Shown: in pieces, positions 36,617 through 45,707 of the stretch
Layout of the letters: each line of letters begins with the position of its first letter
Numbering within the stretch: the stretch's first letter is position 1
Assembly (NCBI GenBank): GCA_950295325.1
Contig: OX485804.1
Coordinates: 48,670,001-48,734,000 of the forward strand
Length of the DNA stretch: 64,000 bases
Direction of reading: 5' to 3'
Source: Polytrichum commune
Lineage: Eukaryota; Streptophyta; Polytrichopsida; Polytrichales; Polytrichaceae
Made by a program: the position numbers and the translations under genes
The notes under the pieces: generated by a model
Databases searched by the model: none
Seen by the model: only the letters and a program-made list of their open reading frames with translations
What the model was told of the DNA's origin: nothing

Positions 36617-37046
36617 AGATGCTTGGCTCCAAGAATTTCTGGGCAATTGCAATTACTTCATTCTATTTATAGCAATGGCATGAACGGGGGCTCATCACAC
36701 AGAGTGCAGCTGGAACTCTAGATGATGCAGGCCACAAGTGGAGTGGATTTGCAGTGGTCGTGTTGATTCCTGTGCTTAATTTCCCATTTGCAATCACACT
36801 CTCTGGCCCTTGATGATGTCGGACTTGACAGCAGCTTCAGGTGGAGGGCCAAGGCTGGCTATAAGCATCCTGAATCTCGCAATTGTGATTCTGCAAACAA
36901 TTGCCATGCTCGGGGCTGGGCCATTCGGTCTGGCAGCTCTGTTTGGATTTGGAGCAGCAGATTTTGCAGTCTGGAAGTTACCCAAAATTTCAGGTGTCAT
37001 GCATACCCAGCGGGTGTGTAATGAATGGGCCACACTATCTAATTAA
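36617..37046 (+). pseudogene. Decayed tandem copy of the SUT 3' end
   Basis: This repeats, with ~10-20% divergence and deletions, the last ~450 bp of the SUT coding region (36118-36570): 'cagatgcttggctccaagaa', 'ggctcatcacac', 'ggccacaagtggag', 'ctgaatctcgcaattgtgat', 'gtctggaagttacccaaaat' and 'atgcatacccagcgggtgtg'. The GPWDALFGGGN segment is deleted to GP-FG and several frameshifts are present. It therefore cannot encode a transporter. Confidence 0.9.
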
Positions 37047-37824
37047 TTAGTCTGGTGTATAATATTATGCAATTCATTTCAGTGGCATGATTGTAACCAT
37101 TCTTGTGTAGTAAAAGCTACCACATCGCTCTGGCTTGAGTATCTTCTTTTCTTTTGTGATACCCATTAAGCCAGGTTGGTACACATTTCTTCTTCAAGTG
37201 GCTTGAGCTTTTGACAAGTGTTCCTTTGATGAGACCGAAACCCACACATGCTTCCACATCCAAAAATAGGACTCTCAACTTCAAATGGATTGATCCTGCT
37301 CAAAAAAACAGGTCTTTGTTTGAATGCAGCTACTGAAATTGTCTGTCACCTCCAAAATCTTCATCATGTAAATTTGTCAGTGGTTATCCTCTCTGCCTCG
37401 TGGAATGTTGACATCAGGCAAAACACTTCAACGATTCTAGTACTTGCAGAACATACAAGGTTTGCAAACTTATCATTCCATGATATACATTGATTCTAGC
37501 CAATCGTATCAAGTTTCTTATCAAAACAACGAGATTTGTGTGTATGATGAATCTTAGAAGTAAGTAGTTCTAAACTTAAAATGGAAGGAGCAAAAAACTG
37601 TATGGATGTATTCCTGTGATGGTGCCTCACAACTTTTCTTTGGAGACAACTCTCAAAGGAACCTTGTAAACATGCTCCTATAAAACTCCTTAGAATGTGC
37701 GATAAGTCCTTCCCTCTTTAGTGTTATTATATGTTCTCACTGAAGGGCTCGGCAATTACAGAATCCTGTAATGCTGCTATAAGAAAATTTGTAGAAGCTT
37801 CAAACGTATGAATTCGGTACACGT
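37047..37824. other. Spacer between SUT copy and tRNA-Cys
   Basis: No supported gene. It probably includes 3'-flanking sequence of SUT. Confidence 0.5.
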
Positions 37825-37896
37825 GGAGGTATAGCTCAGTGGTAGAGCAATCGGCTGCAGTCCGATAGGTCAGCGGTTCAATCCCGCTTGCCTCCT
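37825..37896 (+). tRNA. tRNA-Cys (GCA)
   Basis: A 72 nt cloverleaf. The acceptor arms GGAGGTA and TGCCTCC pair with one G-U. The D-arm is GCTC-AGTGGTA-GAGC. The anticodon stem ATCGG/CCGAT encloses CTGCAGT with anticodon GCA. The T-arm AGCGG-TTCAATC-CCGCT carries a good B box, and the A box is TAGCTCAGTGG. The discriminator base is T. There is no intron and no encoded CCA, as expected of a nuclear gene. Confidence 0.95.
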
Positions 37897-37979
37897 AAAT
37901 TTATCATATATTATGCTTTTTGTTTTCATTTGGTGTTTGCTAATTAATTAGTGTGATGAGGTTTAAGTCAGTCAATTTG

Positions 37980-38225
37980 GGCCGGGGATTCGTGGCACTC
38001 ACTAAAAATCATCCGTGCGGATGAAAAAAACACTGGAATCATCTAAATGGCTATTTTTGGGCAATTTGATTCCGGAAATAGAGTCAAAGGCCCCGAATTA
38101 GACTAGTGACGTCACATTCGAATGAATCGGCCCTCAACCCCATAGGGGGGCTTTTTTTATTGGAGCCACTTCATCCACGATATCTTGGATGGATGATTTT
38201 TAGTGAGTGCCACGAATCCCCAACC
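37980..38225. mobile_element. Mutator-type MITE with 9 bp target duplication
   Basis: The ends GGCCGGGGATTCGTGGCAC and, as complement, GGTTGGGGATTCGTGGCAC match for ~38 bp, through CTCACTAAAAATCATCC. They are flanked by the perfect 9 bp direct repeat GTCAATTTG (37971-37979 and 38226-38234). The 9 bp duplication is the mark of MULE transposition. The 246 bp interior has no coding capacity. Confidence 0.9.
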
Positions 38226-38288
38226 GTCAATTTGCTGCAAGAGGCTTTTGGTATTCTTGGGTTGTCTGCATACCAAAGCCCTACATTG

Positions 38289-38850
38289 GGTGCCCATACC
38301 CATGCCCATGCCCACCCATGCCCATGGGTTTTGGGTGGGCATGGGTGCGATGTTATTATTCATGGGTGGGCATGGCTGCGATATTGTTGTTCATGGGTGA
38401 GCATGGGCTAAAACAAAGCATATTGGATACCACTGCTAAATTCAGTATTATCTTGTGGTGGAAGCTGAAAGGAGCCCCCACATTCCCCATCATGTCGCGC
38501 ATGGCGTGTTCGGTTTTGTGCATCCCTGCATCCAACTCCAAATCGGAGTCAAACTTCTCGGATGCAAGGAATACGCTATTCAAGAAGCGCTCCGGGCTGA
38601 AGCCAACGATAGTGAACGACCTTTTATTTGTCCAATCCAACCAAGACTTGGTGTAGGCGGGTAATACACGTTACACAATTTTTGAATACATGGGCACAAT
38701 TTAAATAGCATGGGTGGGCATGGGTGGGCACATGTCATGCTATGTGTGGGCACATGTCATGCTATGTGTGGGCATGGGTGCGCACATGTCATGCTATGGG
38801 TGGGCATAGGTCGCTGCTGATGGGCATGGTCTGGGTATGGGTGCAATTTA
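38289..38850 (+). mobile_element. hAT-related remnant bounded by CCCATGCCCA-type repeats
   Basis: The left side has GTGCCCATACCCATGCCCAT and the right side ends in a motif whose complement is TGCACCCATACCCAGACCAT. Between them, many copies of GGGTGGGCATGGG (and complements) surround a hAT transposase C-terminal fragment. The borders are approximate and no 8 bp target duplication could be confirmed. Confidence 0.6.
38450..38656 (+). pseudogene. hAT transposase C-terminal dimerisation (hATC) fragment
   Basis: The frame reads WWKLKG..FPIMSRMA, then VLCIPASNSKSESNFSDA, then LFKKRSGLKPTIVNDLLFV and SNQDLV before a stop. This matches the hATC domain pattern (FP.L..MA..vL.IPaSS..SER.FS...n....kRs.L.p..v..Ll). 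Only this ~68-residue end remains, without the catalytic RNase H-like region or the BED finger. It is a deletion derivative. Confidence 0.88.
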
Positions 38851-38869
38851 AAGGAAAAATGTTGGGCTC

Positions 38870-39165
38870 TGCTGCATACCCTTTTCCAGTTTTAGGGGTG
38901 CATTTTTGGGTCTTCCTCAATATTTCAATCACTCTATTGTCTAACGTAGAAGGGCCTATCACAGACACTTTGTGAAACATGGTCCCTTACCTAACCCAGA
39001 CAAATTATCCAATGTTTTATTTTAGTTAATGATTTTGGTGCAAACATGATATTCTTGGGTTGTTTGTGCACCCTTTTTCAATTTTAGCAGTGCATTTTGG
39101 GTCTCCTCAACATTTCAATCACTCTAATGTAGAAGTGCCTATTGTGGACACTTTGTGCACTTAAC
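38870..39165. repeat. Direct repeat pair (~105 bp, ~190 bp apart)
   Basis: 38870-38975 and 39060-39165 share 'ccctttt.ca.ttttag', 'gtgcattttTgggtc', 'tttcaatcactcta', 'gtagaagtgccta' and 'gacactttgtg' in order. This indicates a local duplication. Confidence 0.7.
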
Positions 39166-39968
39166 GGATTAACGATTTTGGTATGAGCACAACGTCGTTG
39201 AGATCATATGAGTTAAAAGCGTATCTAATTCATGTAGAAATGCTCCATGTCACAAACATTGTTTGACCATTCTTAGCTAGTCACATACATTACGTAGAAA
39301 TTGCCATGATTCAAAGTGACTTATTCATCCACTTATTTTGCACTGGCCTGACATGGCATAAGAGATTTAAAACCCACCATTAATCGGGGCCACAACCACG
39401 TCAATAACAGTCACTGATATTATGGTCGTGTCATGAAACTAATTGAATTTCATACTAAGTTGCCTACAATTAGATGGTAGACAAAGTGGTGGCTAATGGA
39501 GTCTCAGTGGACATATCACAAAGTTGAAGAAGACCAAAGTAATTGTCTGCATATATATGCGAGCGGACCTCTCAATTATCCAATATAGAAACTTGACCCC
39601 TTAGGTATTTGTGGCTAGTCGTTGATGCATCTCAAATGACTCGGACTAGACTAATTATGTTCTCAAAAACTAACTCTAGTGTCAAATCACCTAAAATTGT
39701 AACGTCTAGGATGCATACTATTTCAAGGCTTTTATGTTGGATGAATGAGAGATACGCTTGTATGCCATAATTCCCTCTCTCCGACTGAAGGTTGGATGCC
39801 TTCCATGAAGGGGCCAAAAGAAGTGTTAGAATTGGGGTACTTTGATGAATTGGGCCAAAATCAAGCACTTCTACTTCATTATGATCTAGCTATATCCTTC
39901 ATTTAATGTAACAACGAGCTAAATATGGAGAATTGTGTATTGCGTAGATAATGTACTGAGGTGCACAT
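39166..39968. other. Spacer, nothing recognised
   Basis: No supported gene, RNA or repeat border is seen. Confidence 0.5.
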
Positions 39969-40005
39969 GGAGGTATAGCTCCGTGGTAGAGCAGTTGGTT
40001 AGAGC
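39969..40005 (+). pseudogene. tRNA-Cys 5'-half fragment
   Basis: GGAGGTATAGCTCCGTGGTA and the following GAGCAGTTGG reproduce the acceptor and D-arm of the tRNA-Cys at 37825, including its A box. The preceding flank also resembles that gene (ggtgcacat versus ggtacacgt). After the D-arm the sequence departs; no anticodon stem or T-arm follows. It looks like a partial duplication of the locus. Confidence 0.75.
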
Positions 40006-40066
40006 GTGAGTGAGAGCAGCTTTTTGGCTCCCTCATTCATGCTCTTTGCTAGCGTCCTAACACTTA

Positions 40067-42237
40067 GGGCCGGTTTACACTACGGTGGAGAAGTCCACCG
40101 GTCATGAAAAAAAGGGCGTTTCTCAATTATGATTGGTCGAAAATGCAACTCTTGACCGGTGGGTGTTTACACTAGGTGAAGAAAACAATGGTGGTGAACT
40201 TTTCTCATGGATGATAAAATGACATGGCCGCCTACATGGCGGCACTTTTTGGAGTTGGGCTTCTCCGGAGGAGGAGTTTCTTGTCCGGCCTCAAGAGGCC
40301 GGACAAGAAACTCCGCCTCCGGAGAAGCCCAACTCAATAAGAATTTAATTTTCAAAAACAGATCTAGACCGTAGATTTCAGATCTGGTTTTTTTCAAAAC
40401 CTAAGGTGTTGGGAAGCTTCTCTCTCTCTCTATATACTTTGTTCTTACCATGCCTTGGATGAACAGATTGGGTAAAGAACATAACCCTAATGAACTAAGT
40501 GTTCTAGGGCATAGGGGTTTCTTTTACCTAACTGATGATAGCCGTGGATCTTACACTAAAAGATCTACGGACATGAGCATTTACCTAATCACATATGAGG
40601 TAGGAGGAAGCATGAGAGCCTCCTTTCGAAGGTTAAACCACTTATGTTGTTTACCTTAAGTAACTTCTTGGTTTAGGGTAAACTAGTGGAGATTGGTGGA
40701 AGGTGTACATCGCTTACCTCAATAGTGTACCACTAGAAGCTCAAATGGCCAAGGAACAGGTAAAATACTTGATTGTTCTAAGCATTCTTTGATACAAACC
40801 ATATGATTTTACCGGTTATATTTGTGTGACATAGATAACAATTGGGTTCTGCTGATATTCACCTCGTGTACATGACTAATCCTCATTTTTTGTTGGTTGG
40901 TTACATGGGCACAGGTGAGGCAGACCCTTCACAATTTGAACGGCCATCCTAGGTTTTGTATCTTATCTTCATGCAAAAGTAGTATGTGTACAATGCTTAC
41001 TATGGAGCATTTTTTACTTATGAATGATACTCGAAGCTTGTATATACTTGAGTTTGGTATACACATACTTGACTGGGAGACATATACCTCTTTGACCGCG
41101 TACTAGTATGTATCAAATATGTCATACATTGCATTATTTTACTTATGAGCAATATGGCTTACAACCTTAGTAGTTTGAATACTCAAAGGTGTTAGTAAAA
41201 GTCTTAGACATATACCAAGTGGAAACAATTGTAAATTTTTAGAAGTAACTTTGCAATGGTGTGGCCAAGAGGGATGGTCCCACCCACCCTCCCGGGTTTT
41301 GGAAGGTTTATTAGATATGCTATGGAATGATTTGGCCTTTGAACAAAAGGATGTTAAAAGAGGGAACTATGCTTGAAGGTAAGCATAGATCTGCTCAAGC
41401 AATGCCCAGCTCTCTTTGCTGTAGTAGCTCCTTAGCGATTTTTTTTTGTGCAATTTTTTTTCGCAATGGCTGGTTACTCATAATTTCGGTTTGGTAGTAG
41501 CCAAGATGAGGATGACCTCATTGGTAGTGAGAATTATTTTGAGCCCTCAAGGCAATTTCCAGGAAGTGCTTTTAGGGCTTATGTTCAACATCATCATTGT
41601 TGAAGCATTATGGTGATACATGATGGTTTTTTGTATCGCCATAGTTGAAACGATAAAATACTTCAAAACCATAAAGATCATAAGAGAGCACAAAATCTCT
41701 CTTCTTCAATTATCCATGATTGAAGATCAAAGATAAGAAGAGAAAAATTGATGAGGATGATTAAGAGGAGAGCATGTCTTAAATAATACCAAAGAGTAGT
41801 GCTTTGTCCAATGTGTATGGGTTTTCCCTCTTCATTCTTAAACACCCAAGGAGACATTTATTTCCTACATGGGCCAAACTTGACAATTGGCAATTTGGCA
41901 ATTTTCATTATCTTTTGAATAAAATTGAACATTATATTACACAATTCTTATGAACACAATTCTTGTTGAAATCTTTTGATACAATGTGAATGTAGAGAAT
42001 TATGGTTTTTTGTCACAAAAAATCCTCACCATTAGGTGAACTTCTCTTCACTGGTGGACTTCTCCGCTAAACTTCTCCTCTAGGTGTTTAGACTTCGACC
42101 GGTCAAGACTCCTTAAGAAATATTTTATTGCCTTTAATTCTTCTCCGGCACATCCACCATTTGCCTCATATAACCATGTCTTGGCCAAGCATTCTTGACC
42201 GACCGGAGGCCTTCTCCACCGTAGTGTAAACCGGCCC
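40067..42237. mobile_element. PIF/Harbinger-type element, 2.17 kb, no intact transposase seen
   Basis: The ends GGGCCGGTTTACACTACGGT and its complement at the right are perfect for 27 bp, through GGAGAAG. They are flanked by TTA (40064-40066, 42238-42240). Subterminal regions repeat the motifs 'gaccggt', 'gtggacttctcc' and 'aggtgaa' in both orientations. Internal frames at 40450-40659 and 40897-41106 carry no DDE or Myb-like motif that I recognise. It is probably non-autonomous. Confidence 0.85.
40252..40335. repeat. 84 bp near-perfect palindrome inside the PIF-type element
   Basis: Arms of 41 bp (40252-40292 and 40295-40335) are complementary with one mismatch and a 2 bp spacer. The arms are GC-rich (GAGTTGGGCTTCTCCGGAGG at the left edge). 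Transcription across it would give a long hairpin. Confidence 0.95.
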
Positions 42238-43010
42238 TTAGTTTTTTTGAAGGGAGGTCCATTAATGGTTAGAACCATAGACATCTGTGTTTTTGGTTTC
42301 TTTACAACCTACATTACATCACCAACGAGAGGTGAGAGAAGAAGTCGAGAGAAATGTGTGAATTCATTATGCATAGAAATGTATGAATTTGGATTTTCTT
42401 GATTTTCTTAAAGAACTATACATAAAAATCCTAGTTTGTAGTGACACTTATGGATTTTTCACCATTGAAAAGTCAACACTAAGGTGTTATGCTTTGCATA
42501 TCATCAATACAATATCATGTTTATAGAATCTGTACTTGAATTCAGATTTATGGTATGTCCAAATACACGACAGAGAGATGCATACTCAGCAATTCCATAT
42601 TGGAATGGAAACATATATTTATTGTTTTCTCTTCAATATCCAATACAAAGGGTCCGCCAACGGTCTACCCCTTAAGATATTGTAGGATTTATTTGGTTGA
42701 GATTGATACATACGTATCAACTGTTTCTCCTTCCTATCGGCAAGGTACTTCTTTGCCGTTGTAAAGATTGTCTGCAGCTGAAAGTGAGCTAGAAACGGTT
42801 GGTAAGTCCTAGCGTCCTATCTCATCTTGAGGGGTGGGGAGCGGGCATGTTGTAGGTATCTTGCATGCGGTGATATCGTTTGCCCCACGTAGACCCGTCC
42901 GTTGGCCCTAGTAGAAAGGAGAACGCAGTTTAGAAATTAGATTGTAGAGATATTTCTATAACAGAAAAGGAAATATCAAACCAAATGGGAATACGTAGAG
43001 TACCTGCAAG
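42238..43010. other. Spacer, nothing recognised
   Basis: No supported gene. It probably includes 3'-flanking sequence of the minus-strand gene ending at 43011. Confidence 0.45.
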
Positions 43011-44195
43011 TTATGGTGTAGACGTTGAAGCGGCACGCTTCCCGTTTTTTGGACGGGAAGATGAAGGAACGTTGGTGATACCAACAGTAGTATTGGGCAC
43101 AACGGGATTGGGTGCAGGGGCTTCGAGTCCAACAACAACTTCACGTTCAGAACTCAGTGCCTCCAACAAGGCTGTTGCTTGTTTAAACGATAAATCAAAC
43201 CAAGCTGCAGGGTCGGTGATACGAAATTCATGGTAGAATCGGAACATTTGGTGTGTTCCCAAATCTCCCGGTACAACCGTCTTGAGCATCGATTTGGCCT
43301 TCCAAACTGTGAGTTTGTCTATGTCGCCCGCATAGTCAATTTGAAATAAGTCCAAGAGGATCTTCACATGACCTGATTCAGAAGCGCATGAAGTTGTCTA
43401 TGTTTGTAAAAAACATGTGCACAGGGAACAACAAAAGAATCGTGGCATTCATATGTACATATTAACACAATACATGCATAAACATATATGTGAATTACAA
43501 ATGGGAATATTAGTATTTTTTGAAACTTCAGTAGTTATGAGGCGAGCAGGTTGTTAGTTGAATGCGGGTCATGGTGCAAGTAATTAGAGATTAATACTGA
43601 AGATGGAGTATTCACCTGGACATGGCTCTGAGCCATATATGTCCTTGAATGCTTTCTTGTTGTCTGCATATTTAGTGACAAATGTGTTGGCTTCCTTGAT
43701 GGTATCGAAAGCTGGTGGATTCGTGAAATCTTTATAACCGCAAACATCCAACAGGCGATTTTGTGCCTCTGTGGGATAAAAAGAGGTTGTGGAGGAGCGA
43801 CGTCTTTTCTTGGGCTCTGGCTCTGACTCCGGCAAATCAGCCTTCAGTTTTGTCAACAGGCTTGCGTAGTTGATAGGAGCCATTGATATGAGGAGTTTGA
43901 ACTGCATGAAAGGTATAAGTACTAGAGAACTTGAAATAACGTAAACCATGAAACAATTGGGCAAATGGATTCCATTCGCGACTGAGATCACACAACCTCA
44001 GGGAAAACAAAGTCATTGAACAGGTAAATGTTAACAACCTGATGGGCGAGTATAAGATGGAGGAGCTGAACTGGTGGAATAACAGGACTCCTCTGCAAAA
44101 TAATTTGTAAAGCCTACAATATCTTTTACAGTCTCAAAGGAAGGGAGTGCGCTTGGAGGTGGTAGACGGCCACTTTTCAATGCTGCAAGAGCATC
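43011..44195 (-). CDS. Spliced gene of unknown function
   Basis: Minus-strand exons: 44195-44039 (acceptor GTTTGCAG, donor GTTGTT), 43901-43616 (acceptor CATGCAG, donor GTGAAT) and 43372-43011 (acceptor AATCAG, stop TAA). The last two join in phase to 209 residues if translation starts at the ATG at 43883. The upstream exon has coding character (DALAALKSGRLPPPS, then PSFETVKDIVGFTNYFAEE) but joins the next exon in frame only with a different acceptor, for example TCTCTAG near 43930. The exon 1 motif PSFETVKDIVGFTNYFA resembles PAFDTIKEANTFVTKYA in exon 2, hinting at an internal repeat. A basic patch, EPEPKKRRRSS, and a Ser/Lys-rich tail suggest a nuclear protein. I do not recognise the family. 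Earlier exons may lie in 44196-45413. Confidence 0.6.
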
Positions 44196-45413
44196 CTGCA
44201 AACACCATATCCAAATTTCAAACTTGTATGTGGCAATAAAGCGATAATGGATTATCACAAAATCCAGAAACAAGCAACTGGCAAGGTATACAGACCCATT
44301 ATCTTGTGAGTTTGTGTTATTGAAAATTGTTCAGTGTGCTGGATATGAATTATTATTCTCAAAATGATCTCAAAATGATCTCAAAATGTGGGCATTATAT
44401 TCTTAAATAGCCTATTTAGGTTTTGCAAATGGAGTAATTCTTAGGTAATCTGGATAACCTAGGAATGATTTCATTTGGAACACACCTCTTCGATGAAATC
44501 TTGGTAGATGGAAGAAGGCTTTGTGTCTGAAGATAGGCAACAATAAGGTGTTGACTAATGAGAGCATGCCAACTTGACTATGCGCTGCAGTATGTATGTG
44601 TGTGCTCAGATAAACTTAATTCTTGAAAATTCATTCTTGAAGCTAAAATTAAAATGAGTATACTTACACATGCTAAAAAAAGCTAAGGCTAACAGTATGT
44701 GAAAATCAATTCAGGAGAGGCCCTCGGATCAACTACCTTGAAACGCTTCATTCAACCAACTGGGTTGGACATTGAGACTTTGAAGAGAGTGGTAAAGTTG
44801 TTGTGAACCTTCTCTTCTGAATCTTATGCACTATTTTAAAAGTGGTATTTGTTGATATTGTCATTATATATATTTATAAAAATTGAAAACTATGGGAGGG
44901 CCCACAGCTGACTGGCCTCAAAACCTACCAATGTGCTGAATGCAGGGATTTGCAATCACCAAAATACCTCCAGGGTTCAATTTGCATCCACTAAAAGCAA
45001 GTGTGGCATGTCACTTGTGGTCCCACGTCCTTACATCCATTGGGTGTTAGGTAAGTTCATAGTAGGTTAGTTGAGAAACACTTTCTTTTTTGAAAATATG
45101 GGGCATGATCAAGATGGCTAGCACAAATGGACCTTTCTATGTGACAACAGGCCATGGCGTATTTTGGTTCAGAAATTGAGATGCGATTCAAAATATTTGA
45201 GTTGCATGGCTTGCGAATCCACATTGTAAGGCTAATCCAATGAGATAACCGGCATGGGTGGAGTCACCTTACCTGGAATCAAGTTGTGGTCAAAGCAACA
45301 AATTTTGTTGATGTGTCCATTCTTGATTGACTACGAGATGGCACATTAACTTTAAAGTGGTGGGCCCTAAACCCCAAAACCCTAAGCGGAACAGGGAGAA
45401 CACTGGTTATTAC
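44196..45413. other. Region between unknown gene and MYND fragment
   Basis: It could hold introns or unseen 5' exons of the gene at 43011-44195. No further SMYD-type exon was found here. Confidence 0.4.
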
Positions 45414-45600
45414 CTGGCAATCAACGCAACAATAATAGACACTGTTGCATGCAGAGCATTGTTTCATATTACTGGACTTCGTGTAACAACGATCACACCG
45501 CTTGTTGTGAGATCTAGCTTCCAGGACTGCCACATACGGCTATTGCTCCAAAATCACTGCCCCTTCACAAACAATTCATCCTCTCCCAAACTGAATTGAT
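45414..45600 (-). pseudogene. SET/MYND-gene exon fragment (MYND zinc finger)
   Basis: The minus strand reads PYVAVLEARS, then CDRCYTKSSNMKQCSAC and VYYCCVDCQ. This is the start of a MYND finger (C-x2-C..C-x2-C..C-x3-C), then a clean donor CAG|GTAATA at 45413. In SMYD/ASHR1-type lysine methyltransferases this segment follows the first SET part (...G.VIL.E.PYVAVL). Here the upstream part is recognisable (GAVILEQ) but has an in-frame TAG before PYVAVL and another stop further up. The rest of the MYND finger and the SET domain are not found downstream. A dead exon, on the same strand as, and ~100 bp beyond, the Helitron helicase stop. Confidence 0.78.
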
Positions 45601-45707
45601 TTGAATCCTCCTCCAGAAAGGAAACACGGAGTGCATCTTCTTGTAGCATACAAAAGCAGCAAAACCAATCACTGTGCATGTGTTAACTTCGAGCAAAAAC
45701 CATAGCT

